Shown: positions 6,345 to 15,927, counted from the first letter of the stretch. The stretch: 64,000 nucleotides of DNA from Phycisphaerae bacterium (GCA_012744475.1 JAAYBV010000003.1:1-64000), one strand, 5' to 3'. Notes: generated by a model not told the origin, from the letters alone. Translations and numbers: made by a program.

Positions 6345-9300
6345 ATGGACGCGTACCAATACAAGTACGGAGATCGACCGCTGGAGGGGTACACCATCCA
6401 GCGAGCGGCCGGGCGAGGCGGCTTCGGCGAGGTCTACTACGCCGTCAGCGACAGCGGCCGGCAGGTGGCGCTCAAGGCGGTCCAGAGCCACGAGCAGATC
6501 GAGCTGCGTGGGATCAGCCAGTGCATGAACCTCAAGAGCCCACACCTGGTCACGGTCTTCGACGTCAAGTACAACGATCAGGGCCGACCTTTCGTCATCA
6601 TGGAATACGTCTCCGGTCCGGCGCTCAGCGATCTGCTGAAGGAGTCGCCCGGAGGGCTGGGCACTCAGAAGGCCGCATTCTTCCTGCGTGAGATCGCCAA
6701 AGGCCTGTCGTACCTGCACGAGTGCGGGATCGTGCATCGCGACCTGAAGCCCAGCAACATTTTCTACGAAAACGGCTACGTGAAGATCGGCGACTACGGC
6801 CTGACCAAGGCGATCAGCGCCAGCCGGCACGTCAGCCACACGATCACGGTCGGGACGGTCCACTATATGGCGCCGGAGATCGGCGCGGGGCGCTACGACC
6901 GCAGCGTCGACATCTACGCCCTCGGCATCCTCCTCCACGAGATGTTGACGGGCCAGGTCCCGTTCCTCGGCTCCAGTCCGGCCGAGATCCTGATGAAGCA
7001 CATGACCGCGGCGCCGCAACTCGAACACGTCGAGGAGCCGTTCCGCCGCGTGATTCGCAAGGCCCTGGCCAAGGACCCCGATGAGCGGTACCAGACGGTG
7101 CAGCAGATGGTGGAAGACGTCTTCGGCGCCGAGCACGTGCGCAACAGCGTCTCGCAGTTCTCGCCGGAGGAGCTGTCGGTCGTCGCCGAACACATCGCGC
7201 ACAAGATGGGGGAGGTGAAAGCCGCCAGAGCCCAGCGGCCGGCCGCCGCCGGGCAGACCCCGGGCCAGAAAGACTTCAGCAAAGAGATCGGCAAGAAGGC
7301 CGAGTTCATCGCCAAGAAAGTCGAGGTCCTCGGCGGGCAGATGGCCGAGAAGCTCAAGGTCGCCAAGGAACGCGCCCAAAAGAGCGTGCCCAGCCGCGTC
7401 ACGATTGCCGATCCGATCAGTCCTAATCAGCGCCGTACCCTGGCCCTGATGACGATGGCGACCGTCAGCTTCGGCGCAGCGCTGCTGGGCCAGATGCGCA
7501 ATCAGAACGCGCTTCCGCTGGCGATGACCGTCTTCGTACTGGTCGGTGTCGCGTCGCGGATCATCCTTCATTCGCGCCGTCAGTGGTGGGCGACGTTGGA
7601 CGAGGACGCCCGCTGGCTGGGCCGGGCGGGGACGTGTTTCGGTGCCGCCTTCGTTTCGGTGCTGGTGGCGTCCATCGTGGCCCAGGTCTTCGGCGGCCAC
7701 GCATTCGGCGGGGACCGGGGCGGATGGCACGGCCCATTTCCGTTCAGATGGTTTCCCTTCTTCGGCGGCTTCATGGGCCAGTGGGGCGGAAGGGTCCTGG
7801 CCCTGGCTCTGCCGATGCTGCTCGTGGACTGGTGGAAGATCAGCGACCCTCAGCGGGAGAAGCGCGTTGTTCTGGGACATGCCCTGTGGATCGGTTTCCT
7901 CGGCTACGTCAGCGGTGGGATCTTCGGGCTCGAACCGGTCGCGGCGGCCTGTGCGCTGGCGGGCATTGTCCTGGTGGTCCAGGCGGCCAGCCCGTTCGGC
8001 CGGCCTGTTGCCGAGGTGCTGAGCGTCCACGCCCGAGCGGCGCAATCGCCCGAGCGGCAATCTCGCTCCGGCGTCCTTGCTCGTCCCGTCGCGCCGTATG
8101 CCCGCCCGCTGTGGATGTTCGGCTGGCTGGCGAGCATCGGACTCGGACTGTCTCTGTGCATTCTGGCCGGCACGAGCATGCACGGAAACGACTTCGGATT
8201 TGCCATCGCCTTTGGCGTCGATGCGTTCATCTTCTCCGTGTTGTGTTTCTTCATGATGTTCCGGAGCAAGTTCACCGGCTGGTACCGCTATCTGATTCGG
8301 CCGGCATTGGTGACCTTGTGCGTTCAGACTGTGGTTGCTTCCTCGATCCTGCTCGGCACCACGCATGGCGGCCCGCCGTTCGGCGTCTTTCTGTTCTTCA
8401 TCATCTTCCCAAATATCCTGGCCCTCGTTGTGCTGTTTACGCCGCCGCGCATGTTCGGCGTGCGCGATGTCGGGATGCCGGAGGATACCGGCCGACCTTT
8501 GCACCAGCCATCGTGCCACCGCGCCGCGCCGAGCGGGGCGGTTTCGCCGGCCAAGCGATTTTGGGCGCTGCTTCTGGCCGTCGCAGGGCCTGTGCCCGGT
8601 CTGCATCGTTTCTACGTCGGTAAGATCGGGACCGGCGTTCTCTGGTTCTTCACGTTAGGTCTGTTCGTTGTCGGCCAGCTCATCGACATCATCATGATTT
8701 TGTCAGGTCAGTTCGAGGATAAGAACGGCCTGCCCGTGGTGAACTGGCATGGTCCGAGTGCCGAGACGGTGGAAATGCCGGAGCATCCAGAGGTCGCGGC
8801 GGCACCGACAGGGGCCAGGGACGCTGCGCCCGTCATGCCGAGTGAGCCTGCTGTCGCCGTGGCGCCGGCACGAAACGAGCCGCCGTCCTCGCCTTCGTAC
8901 GCGAGCACCGGGACGATCATCTACGAGCCGTGGCATCCGTTCAGTGGTCTGGTCTGTGCCCTCGGCCACATCCTCCTTCTTGCGGCGATCCTGGTCGGCC
9001 TGGCCATCGGCCTGCACCTGCCCGTGGTGGTGGCGGCCGGCTGGCCCAATCCCACCATCTCGCAGCAGCTCGAGACGGTCTTCCACAGTACCGAATGGCC
9101 CAGGACGGTTGAGCAGGGGGGAGGACTGCTCATCGTGGTGCTGCTGTTTGTTGCGGCGGTCTTGATCATGGTCGGCCGACGCCGCTTCGGACCGGCGCAT
9201 TTGATTCGCGCCCTGCTCGGAATGGGCGGGTTCTTCTGGGCGATCTCACTATTCCGTAATGAGGTCATGTCCTCCTCGGAAGCGCAGGCAATCGCCGGTC

Positions 9301-9476
9301 TGGTTCAGCAGAACGAGGTGGGTCGCGCACTGGAGCGGCTCTTCAGCGCCTTGGGCCAGGAGGAGGCCATCTTCGCGGGGGTGATCGCCCTGGTCTCCAT
9401 ACTCATACTGGCGTGGCCCCCGCGCCGACAACCGCCGATCTTTGCACCGATGCCCAATCAGGGGGTGGTCCTATGA
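6345..9476 (+). CDS. Membrane Ser/Thr protein kinase with TM2 domain
   Basis: A 1043-residue protein. The N-terminal PknB-type kinase domain (about 14-262) is complete: glycine loop GRGGFGEV, K44 in VALKAV, H131-R132-D133 in HRDLKPSN, D150-Y151-G152 (DYG instead of DFG) and GTVHYMAPE. A basic, coiled linker (about 285-350) follows. The rest is membrane: several hydrophobic segments between about 365 and 700, a TM2 domain at about 734-790 (RFWALLLAVAGPVPGLHRFY, then GTGVLWFFTLGLFVVGQLID), a Pro/Ala linker, and four more segments to the end. The C-terminus overlaps the next gene by 4 bp (ATGA). It probably senses an envelope or membrane signal and phosphorylates cytoplasmic targets such as the FHA protein or the sigma factor downstream. 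Confidence 0.85.
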   Translation: MDAYQYKYGDRPLEGYTIQRAAGRGGFGEVYYAVSDSGRQVALKAVQSHEQIELRGISQCMNLKSPHLVTVFDVKYNDQGRPFVIMEYVSGPALSDLLKESPGGLGTQKAAFFLREIAKGLSYLHECGIVHRDLKPSNIFYENGYVKIGDYGLTKAISASRHVSHTITVGTVHYMAPEIGAGRYDRSVDIYALGILLHEMLTGQVPFLGSSPAEILMKHMTAAPQLEHVEEPFRRVIRKALAKDPDERYQTVQQMVEDVFGAEHVRNSVSQFSPEELSVVAEHIAHKMGEVKAARAQRPAAAGQTPGQKDFSKEIGKKAEFIAKKVEVLGGQMAEKLKVAKERAQKSVPSRVTIADPISPNQRRTLALMTMATVSFGAALLGQMRNQNALPLAMTVFVLVGVASRIILHSRRQWWATLDEDARWLGRAGTCFGAAFVSVLVASIVAQVFGGHAFGGDRGGWHGPFPFRWFPFFGGFMGQWGGRVLALALPMLLVDWWKISDPQREKRVVLGHALWIGFLGYVSGGIFGLEPVAAACALAGIVLVVQAASPFGRPVAEVLSVHARAAQSPERQSRSGVLARPVAPYARPLWMFGWLASIGLGLSLCILAGTSMHGNDFGFAIAFGVDAFIFSVLCFFMMFRSKFTGWYRYLIRPALVTLCVQTVVASSILLGTTHGGPPFGVFLFFIIFPNILALVVLFTPPRMFGVRDVGMPEDTGRPLHQPSCHRAAPSGAVSPAKRFWALLLAVAGPVPGLHRFYVGKIGTGVLWFFTLGLFVVGQLIDIIMILSGQFEDKNGLPVVNWHGPSAETVEMPEHPEVAAAPTGARDAAPVMPSEPAVAVAPARNEPPSSPSYASTGTIIYEPWHPFSGLVCALGHILLLAAILVGLAIGLHLPVVVAAGWPNPTISQQLETVFHSTEWPRTVEQGGGLLIVVLLFVAAVLIMVGRRRFGPAHLIRALLGMGGFFWAISLFRNEVMSSSEAQAIAGLVQQNEVGRALERLFSALGQEEAIFAGVIALVSILILAWPPRRQPPIFAPMPNQGVVL

Positions 9477-10813
9477 TGCCGATGTTCTTCATCCCGATCC
9501 CGTTCATCTTTGTGCTGCTGATCTTGCTGCTGAAGCAATCGCCCAAGAAAGGCGCGTGGGTGGTCGGTGGACTGATCTTGTTCGTTGTCTTTGTCTTCAT
9601 GATTCTCCTTCCGCTCGGGATGCACAAGGGCTGGATGCCGAATGCTGTGCCGGATGGGGGGGAAATGCCGTTCTTCGCCATTCCCATTCCGTTCCTGTTC
9701 GTCCTGCTCGTTCTCCTGCTGCGTACGTCGCCGAAGGCGGGAGCAACGGTGATCTTCGCCGTGGTCGTCATGGCCCTGCTCGGCGCGGGCCTGTGGCTGC
9801 GTCGGTCGCATGGGCATGCCGTGTACCAGCAGGCGACGATAAGGCTGCCCGAAAGCGGCGGTCCTGTGAGTTCCCTCAGTCCCATCGCTCAAGCAGCGCC
9901 GACCGCGCCCTCGGTGTCCTCGCCCATCTGGTCGGAGGGCATCGAGCAGGAGTTTGAAGCGGACATCTATCCCTCCAGGCGAGCGGCCGTTCGGGCGCTA
10001 GGGCGGCGGATAGCCAGGCCAATGCGAGAGATGCTTGCCGATGCCAACGGGCCGACCGAGGTCGTTCTATTCCAGGAAGAGCACGAGCAGTGGCTGGTCA
10101 CGGAGTTCAAAAAGGGACTCGCATCGTTGCTGCCCGAGGTTCCCTGTTCGCTCGCGGCGGCGACACGAAACGTCGAATCCACGGAGATCGGCGTCACGTT
10201 GCGATTCGCCGACCTCCAGGCGTTACCCTCACCCTGGGACCGGTCGGGCAGCTCGACGATCCTGACTAGCGACGTATTGGCCAGCGCCCGGAGTCAAAAC
10301 CGGGAGGCGACCGTCCGGCAGCATTTCGTGGAGAAGCCCTGGGTCGAGGATTTCTCGTCATTTGTCGCCGACAAGCCGGACAGACACTTCCTCATCGCCC
10401 GGTCGTGGGAGACCTGCACGGACCAGAACGCGGCGCGTCACCAGGCGATGCAGGATGCGTCTCGCCAATTGGCAACGAGCTACGAGGATTTGCTCGAAGG
10501 TGACTTGGTTGCCGACCAGTTCGTCCAGAGCTTCGATGGCATCTCCGGCCCTCTCTGGCGACACGCTCTTCTGATCGATGCCGCGCCCGACAAACTCGCC
10601 TGGCTCACCGCACGCAAGAGCGCCGAGGTGCACAGCGAAAGGGTCACTTGGGCTCACATCCTCGCGTCGGCCTTCGGTGTTCTGGTGGTGATTGTTGTCG
10701 CCTACCTCTTCCTCAACATGGCCACCAAAGGGTATTATGAATGGACCTTGCGGATCGCCGGGACCGTCCTGGCGATCGCGGGCATCATTGCCATATTCCT
10801 GGTCCTGAGGTGA
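9473..10813 (+). CDS. Membrane protein with duplicated N-terminal segment, kinase partner
   Basis: A 446-residue protein starting at the ATGA overlap with the kinase gene, so translation is probably coupled. The N-terminus holds an internal repeat: MPMFFIPIPFIFVLLILLL and MPFFAIPIPFLFVLLVLLL, each followed by a SPK-x-GA motif and another hydrophobic helix, about 60 residues apart. A soluble domain of about 280 residues follows (charged, with VVLFQEEHEQWLV and HFLIARSWETCTDQNAA), then two C-terminal membrane helices (AFGVLVVIVVAYLFL and IAGTVLAIAGIIAIFLVL). No family is recognised. The context suggests it is a partner or sensor for the kinase. Confidence 0.65.
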   Translation: MMPMFFIPIPFIFVLLILLLKQSPKKGAWVVGGLILFVVFVFMILLPLGMHKGWMPNAVPDGGEMPFFAIPIPFLFVLLVLLLRTSPKAGATVIFAVVVMALLGAGLWLRRSHGHAVYQQATIRLPESGGPVSSLSPIAQAAPTAPSVSSPIWSEGIEQEFEADIYPSRRAAVRALGRRIARPMREMLADANGPTEVVLFQEEHEQWLVTEFKKGLASLLPEVPCSLAAATRNVESTEIGVTLRFADLQALPSPWDRSGSSTILTSDVLASARSQNREATVRQHFVEKPWVEDFSSFVADKPDRHFLIARSWETCTDQNAARHQAMQDASRQLATSYEDLLEGDLVADQFVQSFDGISGPLWRHALLIDAAPDKLAWLTARKSAEVHSERVTWAHILASAFGVLVVIVVAYLFLNMATKGYYEWTLRIAGTVLAIAGIIAIFLVLR

Positions 10814-10884
10814 CAGGGCAGGGTCGCTCGTCGCTTGTCGCTCGGGGGTGCGATGGACGAGCGGCCGGAGAAGAGCGACGGCAG

Positions 10885-11790
10885 ATGGATAAGGTCTCGA
10901 AGCCGGAACAGTATTTCCTCGACAGGATTCGCCAGGGCGACCAACAAGCGTGGTCGGACTTCATCGGGCGATATCGAGGCCGTCTGCTGCGCTTCGCGCG
11001 GGCCAAACTGCCACAGAGCGCCGATGCCGAGGATGTGGTGCAGGACGCATTCATCGCTTTCCTCCGCAGCCTGGAGCGATTTCGTGGCGAGTGCGATCTC
11101 GAGACGTATCTGTTCTCGCTGATCCGCCGCAAGATCATCGATAGCTACCGGCGCAGAGACGCGAGAAAGGTCTGTCTGATCCAGGACGCCTATGAGGGCG
11201 ATACGGATGAAGGTTCATCCGATGCCTTCGAGCAGGTCGCCTCTCCGGCCCAGACGGCCAGTTGGTATGCCCGCGCCGACGAGCAGTACGACCTTCAGAA
11301 AACGGTGCTGGCCGAGGCGCTGGAGGAGCTTGTGGACGGCTTCAAACGCGCCCTGCGATTCCGTGACCTGCAGATCATCGAGCTGCTGCTCTACTGCCAG
11401 TTGCCCAACAAGCGCGTGGCCGAGACGATGAACATCGACGAGAAGACCGTCGCCCTGGTCAAGCATCGCAGTCTCAAGCAGATCCGCAGCTTCGTAGAGA
11501 ATAAGAAGATCGCCTCGGACCCCTCGTCGGGAGATTTCGAGGGGGTCCTGACGGATATCTGGGAATACCATCGCTTCAGTTGCCCCAAGCGCAGCACGAT
11601 CGGCGGTTTCCTGCTTCGCACGCTGGGTGACGACTGGCAGCGGTACGTGGATTTCCACCTCAACGTGCTCGGCTGCCGTTTTTGCCGGGCCAACCTCGAA
11701 GACCTCGAATGCGAAACCGCCGAACACTCCCAGCAGCTCCAGGCCCGCATCATGGAATCCACCGTCGGCTTCCTCCATCGTCCTCTGTAG
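10885..11790 (+). CDS. ECF-type RNA polymerase sigma factor with C-terminal Cys-rich extension
   Basis: A 301-residue protein. Region 2 (about 20-90) contains ADAEDVVQDAFIAFLRSL and LETYLFSLIRRKIIDSYRRR; region 4 (about 140-205) contains LRDLQIIELLLY-like core and NKRVAETMNIDEKTVALVKHR as the helix-turn-helix. Beyond that an extension of about 90 residues carries HRFSCPKRST and FHLNVLGCRFCRANLEDL, a His/Cys pattern recalling zinc-binding anti-sigma motifs. Planctomycetes have sigma factors with this tail. I placed the start at the ATG at 10885 because homology begins there; GGAG lies 14 nt upstream. It closes the kinase operon, so control by phosphorylation or by its own tail is plausible; no separate anti-sigma gene is adjacent. 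Confidence 0.8.
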   Translation: MDKVSKPEQYFLDRIRQGDQQAWSDFIGRYRGRLLRFARAKLPQSADAEDVVQDAFIAFLRSLERFRGECDLETYLFSLIRRKIIDSYRRRDARKVCLIQDAYEGDTDEGSSDAFEQVASPAQTASWYARADEQYDLQKTVLAEALEELVDGFKRALRFRDLQIIELLLYCQLPNKRVAETMNIDEKTVALVKHRSLKQIRSFVENKKIASDPSSGDFEGVLTDIWEYHRFSCPKRSTIGGFLLRTLGDDWQRYVDFHLNVLGCRFCRANLEDLECETAEHSQQLQARIMESTVGFLHRPL

Positions 11791-11931
11791 AGTGGATTCT
11801 TGACCCACGGGGCTATCTGTAACACACCGGTCCGAGGTGCGTCTTACCGACATGGTGGAAGGACGTTGCGACGGGAACCGGCGGGCCGCCGGGGACCCAT
11901 CCTGTGGTTAGTTGGACCGAGCGGAGTTGAC

Positions 11932-14568
11932 GTGCAAGAGGCAATCGTATGGTTGGGCAGGCGGTCGCCGGGGCGATTGAGCGCGCGGATCGGTCCGAAG
12001 GCGGCCAGTCTGTGTAAACTGCGCGGGCTTGGGGCGAAGGTCCCGCCAGGCTTTTTCGTCACGACCGCTGCTTTCCGGGAACATCTGTGTTCGGGTGACC
12101 TTTGCGCCCAGATGGCGGCGTGTCTCGATGTGAAGGCGGATCACCTTGAAACGACTCTGGAGCAGATCCGAAAGCTCATCACTGACTCGTCTCTGCCGGA
12201 TCCTGTGCGCGAGCACATCACGACCGCGTACCAGCGATTGGACGCCGGCACGGTGGCGGTGCGTTCCTCGGCGACGGCCGAGGATTTGCCGGGGCATTCG
12301 TTTGCCGGGCAGTACGAGACCATCCTGGGTGTGACCTCTCTGGAGGCCTGTCTGGGCGCGGTCAAGAAGTGCTGGGCTTCCCTCTGGACCGAGCGGGCAT
12401 ATGAGTATCGCCGGCGAAACGGGATCGACCACGGGCAAGTCGAGATGGCGGTCATCGTGCAGGAGCAGATCGAGCCCGAGGCGGCGGGGGTGGTCTTCAC
12501 GCTCGATCCAGTCACCGGCAGCCCGAGCCGGATCGTGATCGAGGCCTGCGCCGGCTTGGGCGAACGTTTGGTTTCCGGCCATGTCACGCCCGAGCGCATC
12601 GTGTTGCGAAAGAAGAACCTGGGCGTCATCCGCCAGACGACCGCGAACGGTGAACCGGTCCTGGAGGTTGCATCGGCCCAACGACTCGCGCGCCAGGCCA
12701 GGCGGATCGAGCGGAAACTGCGCGGTCCGCAGGACATCGAATGGGCCATGCGTGACGGAGACATCTGGTTCCTCCAGGCCAGGCCCATTACCGCTATTCC
12801 CGAACCGAAACCCTGGGAAGAGCGCCAGGTCTGGACCAATCTGAATCTGGGCGAGGTCGTGCCCGACGTGATGAGTCCCATGACGCGTTCAATGATCGAA
12901 CCGATGTTCACGCCGTTGTTCGGATCGATCCTTCGCCTGGTTGGGGCCGATGTGACGAAAGCCCCGATCGTGGGCTTCGTCGCCGGAAGGCTCTACTTCA
13001 ATATCAACACCGGGCTGGCCGCTGGGATGCCCTTCAACCAAGGCCCGGAGAGATGGGCCCGCGCTTCGACTCTGATGGGAGGCCAGCAGAACCGGCTCTT
13101 CGAGCTCGGCGAAATCGACCTGTGCGAGGAAGACCTGCCCGATCTGGGCTTCTCCTGGTTCCGCTACATCCTCTCCTGGCCCCGGATCGTACGCACGATT
13201 ATTGCGCATCGACCGAGCCGGGGTGAAGCCTTCAAGGCCTCTTTGCGGGCGCAAGGCGATACCTTGTCACGCGTGGACGCCAAGGCCGTGCCGACGGAAG
13301 AGCTGCTGTCTCTCATTGGCGAGATGATCGACGGCAGCCTCGCCAACACCGATCTGCTCTTTCTGGGACCTGGCACTGTGGGGCTTTCCGTCCTTGAGAA
13401 GGTTTGTCGGGACTGGCTTGGCGATGAAGACCTGACGCTGGTCTTTCGGCTTTTTGCCGCTCAGGGCGGCATCACCGACACTCAGGCGGGTCTCGATTTG
13501 TGGCGGCTCGCATCGCTGGCTCACGAGAGCAACGAAATCGAAAGCCTTATGCTTTCCGAGATCACTTGGGGCAAGGTACGTCCCGCACTGGAGCGGACCG
13601 AGCACGGCCGGCGGTTCCTCGTTGCCTGGGACCGATTCATGAGCGAGCATGGCCATCACTGTCGGGGTGAGCTGGAGTTACTGAACGCGCGTTGGTCCGA
13701 ACGACCCGATTACATTCTCAACCTCCTTCGCGGCTACCTTCGTTCTGCCGACAGTGCCGATCCTTTGGCCAATCAGCAACGTCTCGCCGAGCAACGGGAG
13801 CGGCTTACCCTTGAGTGTCGCCGGCGGTTGAAGAATCCGATCAAGCGTTGGATCTTCGATTGGGCCCTGCGCAACGGGCGGAAGGTTGCGGTCGACCGGG
13901 AGAACTGGAAGAACGAGGCGGTCCGCCACATCGCCTCTTTTCGCCGTGTCGTGCTCGAACTGGGCGAGCGGCTCGTGAGGCGAGGCATCCTGCGCGAGCG
14001 GGACGATATCTTCTTCCTCGAAATCCCGGAGGTCGAGCCGGTCGCGAGCGGAGCGGCAGATTTCGATGTGGCCGAGCGAATTGCGCAACGCCGGGCCGAA
14101 TACGAGCGCAACTGCCGCCTGACGCCTCCGCCCGTCGTGGTGGGACGTTTCGATCCGCATAAACATCGTATGCCGGAGGTCGACACAATGGCGACGCTGT
14201 TGAAAGGAACGGCGGTCAGCCCTGGGATGGCCACTGGCAAGGCGAAAGTGATCCTGCATACGGACGACTACCAGCACGTCGAGGCGGGTGAGGTTCTTGT
14301 GGCACCGTCTACCGATCCGGCGTGGACGCCGTACTTCCTGCCGGCCGCCGCTGTCGTCATGGACTTGGGCGGTATCCTCTCGCACGGCGCCATCATCGCC
14401 CGGGAGTACGGCATCCCCGCCGTGGCCAACGTCGCAGGTGCCTCGCGCATCATTCGGACCGGCCAGACCATCGAGGTCGACGGCGACCGAGGCCTCGTCC
14501 GAATCCTGTCGCAGGTCACAGGTTCATGGGCAGGCCGCGGTCGCGCAGGTATTCCTTCATCCGGGTGA
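11932..14568 (+). CDS. PEP/pyruvate-binding phosphotransferase, rifampicin-phosphotransferase-like
   Basis: An 878-residue enzyme with the domain order of rifampicin phosphotransferase: an N-terminal ATP-grasp/PPDK-type domain (1-about 320, with [32 protein letters not shown] and QDIEWA), a central helical domain (about 330-750) and a C-terminal swivelling phosphohistidine domain with [19 protein letters not shown], where H818 is the likely phosphorylated residue. The family uses ATP to phosphorylate a substrate through a His intermediate with release of AMP and phosphate; classic PEP synthase lacks this central domain arrangement. The substrate here is unknown. GTG at 11932 has GGAG 5 nt upstream and matches the family start. 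The last 19 residues run past the usual end and overlap hisF on the other strand by 53 bp. Confidence 0.75.
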   Translation: MQEAIVWLGRRSPGRLSARIGPKAASLCKLRGLGAKVPPGFFVTTAAFREHLCSGDLCAQMAACLDVKADHLETTLEQIRKLITDSSLPDPVREHITTAYQRLDAGTVAVRSSATAEDLPGHSFAGQYETILGVTSLEACLGAVKKCWASLWTERAYEYRRRNGIDHGQVEMAVIVQEQIEPEAAGVVFTLDPVTGSPSRIVIEACAGLGERLVSGHVTPERIVLRKKNLGVIRQTTANGEPVLEVASAQRLARQARRIERKLRGPQDIEWAMRDGDIWFLQARPITAIPEPKPWEERQVWTNLNLGEVVPDVMSPMTRSMIEPMFTPLFGSILRLVGADVTKAPIVGFVAGRLYFNINTGLAAGMPFNQGPERWARASTLMGGQQNRLFELGEIDLCEEDLPDLGFSWFRYILSWPRIVRTIIAHRPSRGEAFKASLRAQGDTLSRVDAKAVPTEELLSLIGEMIDGSLANTDLLFLGPGTVGLSVLEKVCRDWLGDEDLTLVFRLFAAQGGITDTQAGLDLWRLASLAHESNEIESLMLSEITWGKVRPALERTEHGRRFLVAWDRFMSEHGHHCRGELELLNARWSERPDYILNLLRGYLRSADSADPLANQQRLAEQRERLTLECRRRLKNPIKRWIFDWALRNGRKVAVDRENWKNEAVRHIASFRRVVLELGERLVRRGILRERDDIFFLEIPEVEPVASGAADFDVAERIAQRRAEYERNCRLTPPPVVVGRFDPHKHRMPEVDTMATLLKGTAVSPGMATGKAKVILHTDDYQHVEAGEVLVAPSTDPAWTPYFLPAAAVVMDLGGILSHGAIIAREYGIPAVANVAGASRIIRTGQTIEVDGDRGLVRILSQVTGSWAGRGRAGIPSSG

Positions 14569-15280
14569 TGGTGAAACCGCCGAAGTGGGTGATCGAGGCC
14601 ATGAGCACCGCGTCGGCGCCGCCTTCGGCGATGGCGTCGTAGAGGTGGTCGAGTGTGCCCGCGCCGCCGGAGGCGATGACGGGAATGTTGACCGCGTCGG
14701 AGACCGCCTTGTTCAGCTTGTTGTCATAGCCGGCCAACGTGCCGTCGGCGTCCATGCTGGTCAGCAGGATTTCGCCGGCGCCGAGTTCCTCGCCGCGCTT
14801 GGCCCACTCGACGACGTCGAGGTCGGTCGGCTCCGAGCCCGCCTTGACGCACACCTGCCAGCGCCCCGGCCGCGTCTTGGACCGCCTTGCGTCGATGGCG
14901 AGCACCACGCACTGATTGCCGAACCGTCGGGCCGCATCGGTGATCAGGTTCGGGTTCTGCACGGCCGCGGTGTTGACCGAGACCTTCTCGGCGCCGCTGC
15001 GCAGCAGCTCGTCGATCTGTTCGACCGTCTGCACGCCGCCGCCGACGGTGAAGGGGATGAAGACGTTCTTCGCGACGCGTTCGACGAGGTCCACGATGGT
15101 CTTTCGCGAGCGGATCGTCGCGGTGATGTCGAGAAACACCAACTCGTCGGCTCCCGTGTCACTGTATCGGGCGCCCAGCTCGACGGGATCGCCGGCGTCG
15201 CGCAGGTTCAGGAAGTTGACGCCCTTGACGACGCGGTTGTCCTTGACGTCGAGACACGGAATGATTCGCTTGGTCAGCAT
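14516..15280 (-). CDS. hisF: Imidazole glycerol phosphate synthase, cyclase subunit HisF
   Basis: A 254-residue (beta/alpha)8 protein that uses ammonia from HisH to turn PRFAR into imidazole glycerol phosphate and AICAR in histidine synthesis. Diagnostic pieces are the N-terminal [20 protein letters not shown] with the catalytic Asp in CLDV, FTVGGGV, and [12 protein letters not shown] with the second catalytic Asp. The length is normal. The start overlaps the end of hisH by 7 bp, so the two subunits of the complex are made from one mRNA with coupled translation. It converges on and overlaps the 3' end of the phosphotransferase gene by 53 bp. Confidence 0.95.
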   Translation of the reverse strand: MLTKRIIPCLDVKDNRVVKGVNFLNLRDAGDPVELGARYSDTGADELVFLDITATIRSRKTIVDLVERVAKNVFIPFTVGGGVQTVEQIDELLRSGAEKVSVNTAAVQNPNLITDAARRFGNQCVVLAIDARRSKTRPGRWQVCVKAGSEPTDLDVVEWAKRGEELGAGEILLTSMDADGTLAGYDNKLNKAVSDAVNIPVIASGGAGTLDHLYDAIAEGGADAVLMASITHFGGFTITRMKEYLRDRGLPMNL

Positions 15281-15891
15281 GCCGCCGCTTTCCGAGTGCA
15301 CATCTCGTAAAAGTTCTGGAGGACCTTCAGTCCCTGCCGGCCGCTCTTCTCCGGGTGGAACTGCACGCCGTGGATGTTGTCCTTCTGGACCGAGGCGGGC
15401 AGGGCGAAACCATAGTCGGTGTAGGCGATCTTCACTCGTTCGTCAGCGGGCTGGGCGTAGTACGAGTGGGCGAAATAGAAGTGCTTCGCCTCGCCGAGGT
15501 CCGAGAATAAGGCCATGTCCGCCGGCAACTCGACCCGATTCCAGCCCATGTGCGGGACGGGCTGGGCGGGCGGCAAGGCGACGACATTGCCTCGAATCAG
15601 GCCCAGTCCCCGGTGAGGGCCGTACTCGCAGCTCTCCTCGAAGAGCATCTGATAGCCGACGCAGATTCCGAGGATCGGCTTGCCCGCTGCGGCGGCCCGC
15701 TTGACGAGTTCGCCGGTCGAGCCAAGAGCATTGACTGCGTATCCAAAGGCCGCCACGCCCGGCAGAACCAGGCCGAGGGCTTTCTCTACGGTTCCGGCAT
15801 CCCGGCTCAACTCGATGTCGCAGCCGATGTGCCGGAACGCATTGCAGACGCTGCGGACGTTGCCGATGTTGTAGTCAATTACGACGATCAT
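15274..15891 (-). CDS. hisH: Imidazole glycerol phosphate synthase, glutamine amidotransferase subunit HisH
   Basis: A 205-residue class I glutamine amidotransferase that supplies ammonia to HisF. The triad is visible: the nucleophile Cys in [11 protein letters not shown], and His and Glu in VQFHPEKSG. The N-terminus [15 protein letters not shown] is the usual HisH start, so the much longer upstream reading frame is not coding. No ribosome-binding site precedes this ATG; instead a -10 box ends exactly 6 nt before it (promoter at 15898-15927), suggesting a leaderless mRNA. Downstream it overlaps hisF. Confidence 0.95.
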   Translation of the reverse strand: MIVVIDYNIGNVRSVCNAFRHIGCDIELSRDAGTVEKALGLVLPGVAAFGYAVNALGSTGELVKRAAAAGKPILGICVGYQMLFEESCEYGPHRGLGLIRGNVVALPPAQPVPHMGWNRVELPADMALFSDLGEAKHFYFAHSYYAQPADERVKIAYTDYGFALPASVQKDNIHGVQFHPEKSGRQGLKVLQNFYEMCTRKAAAC

Positions 15892-15897
15892 CCGACA

Positions 15898-15927
15898 AAT
15901 GTAGCTTCCGCCGATTGCCCCGGTCAA
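15898..15927 (-). promoter_or_regulatory. Promoter of hisHF, predicted leaderless
   Basis: On the minus strand TTGACC (15922-15927) and TACATT (15898-15903) are spaced by 18 bp. Only 6 nt separate the -10 box from the hisH ATG, so the usual start position falls on the A of the ATG. No Shine-Dalgarno-like sequence is present upstream of hisH, which supports the reading. Confidence 0.55.

Noticed and set aside
5823-8606. A 927-codon open frame on the minus strand across the FHA and kinase genes
   Set aside because: It is antisense to two genes with clear domains; in GC-rich DNA the antisense third-position frame stays open. The protein is rich in Arg, His, Asp and Gln with no recognisable motif. 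The same reasoning removes the long + strand frames at 18837-21191, 39933-42386 and 43051-46524.
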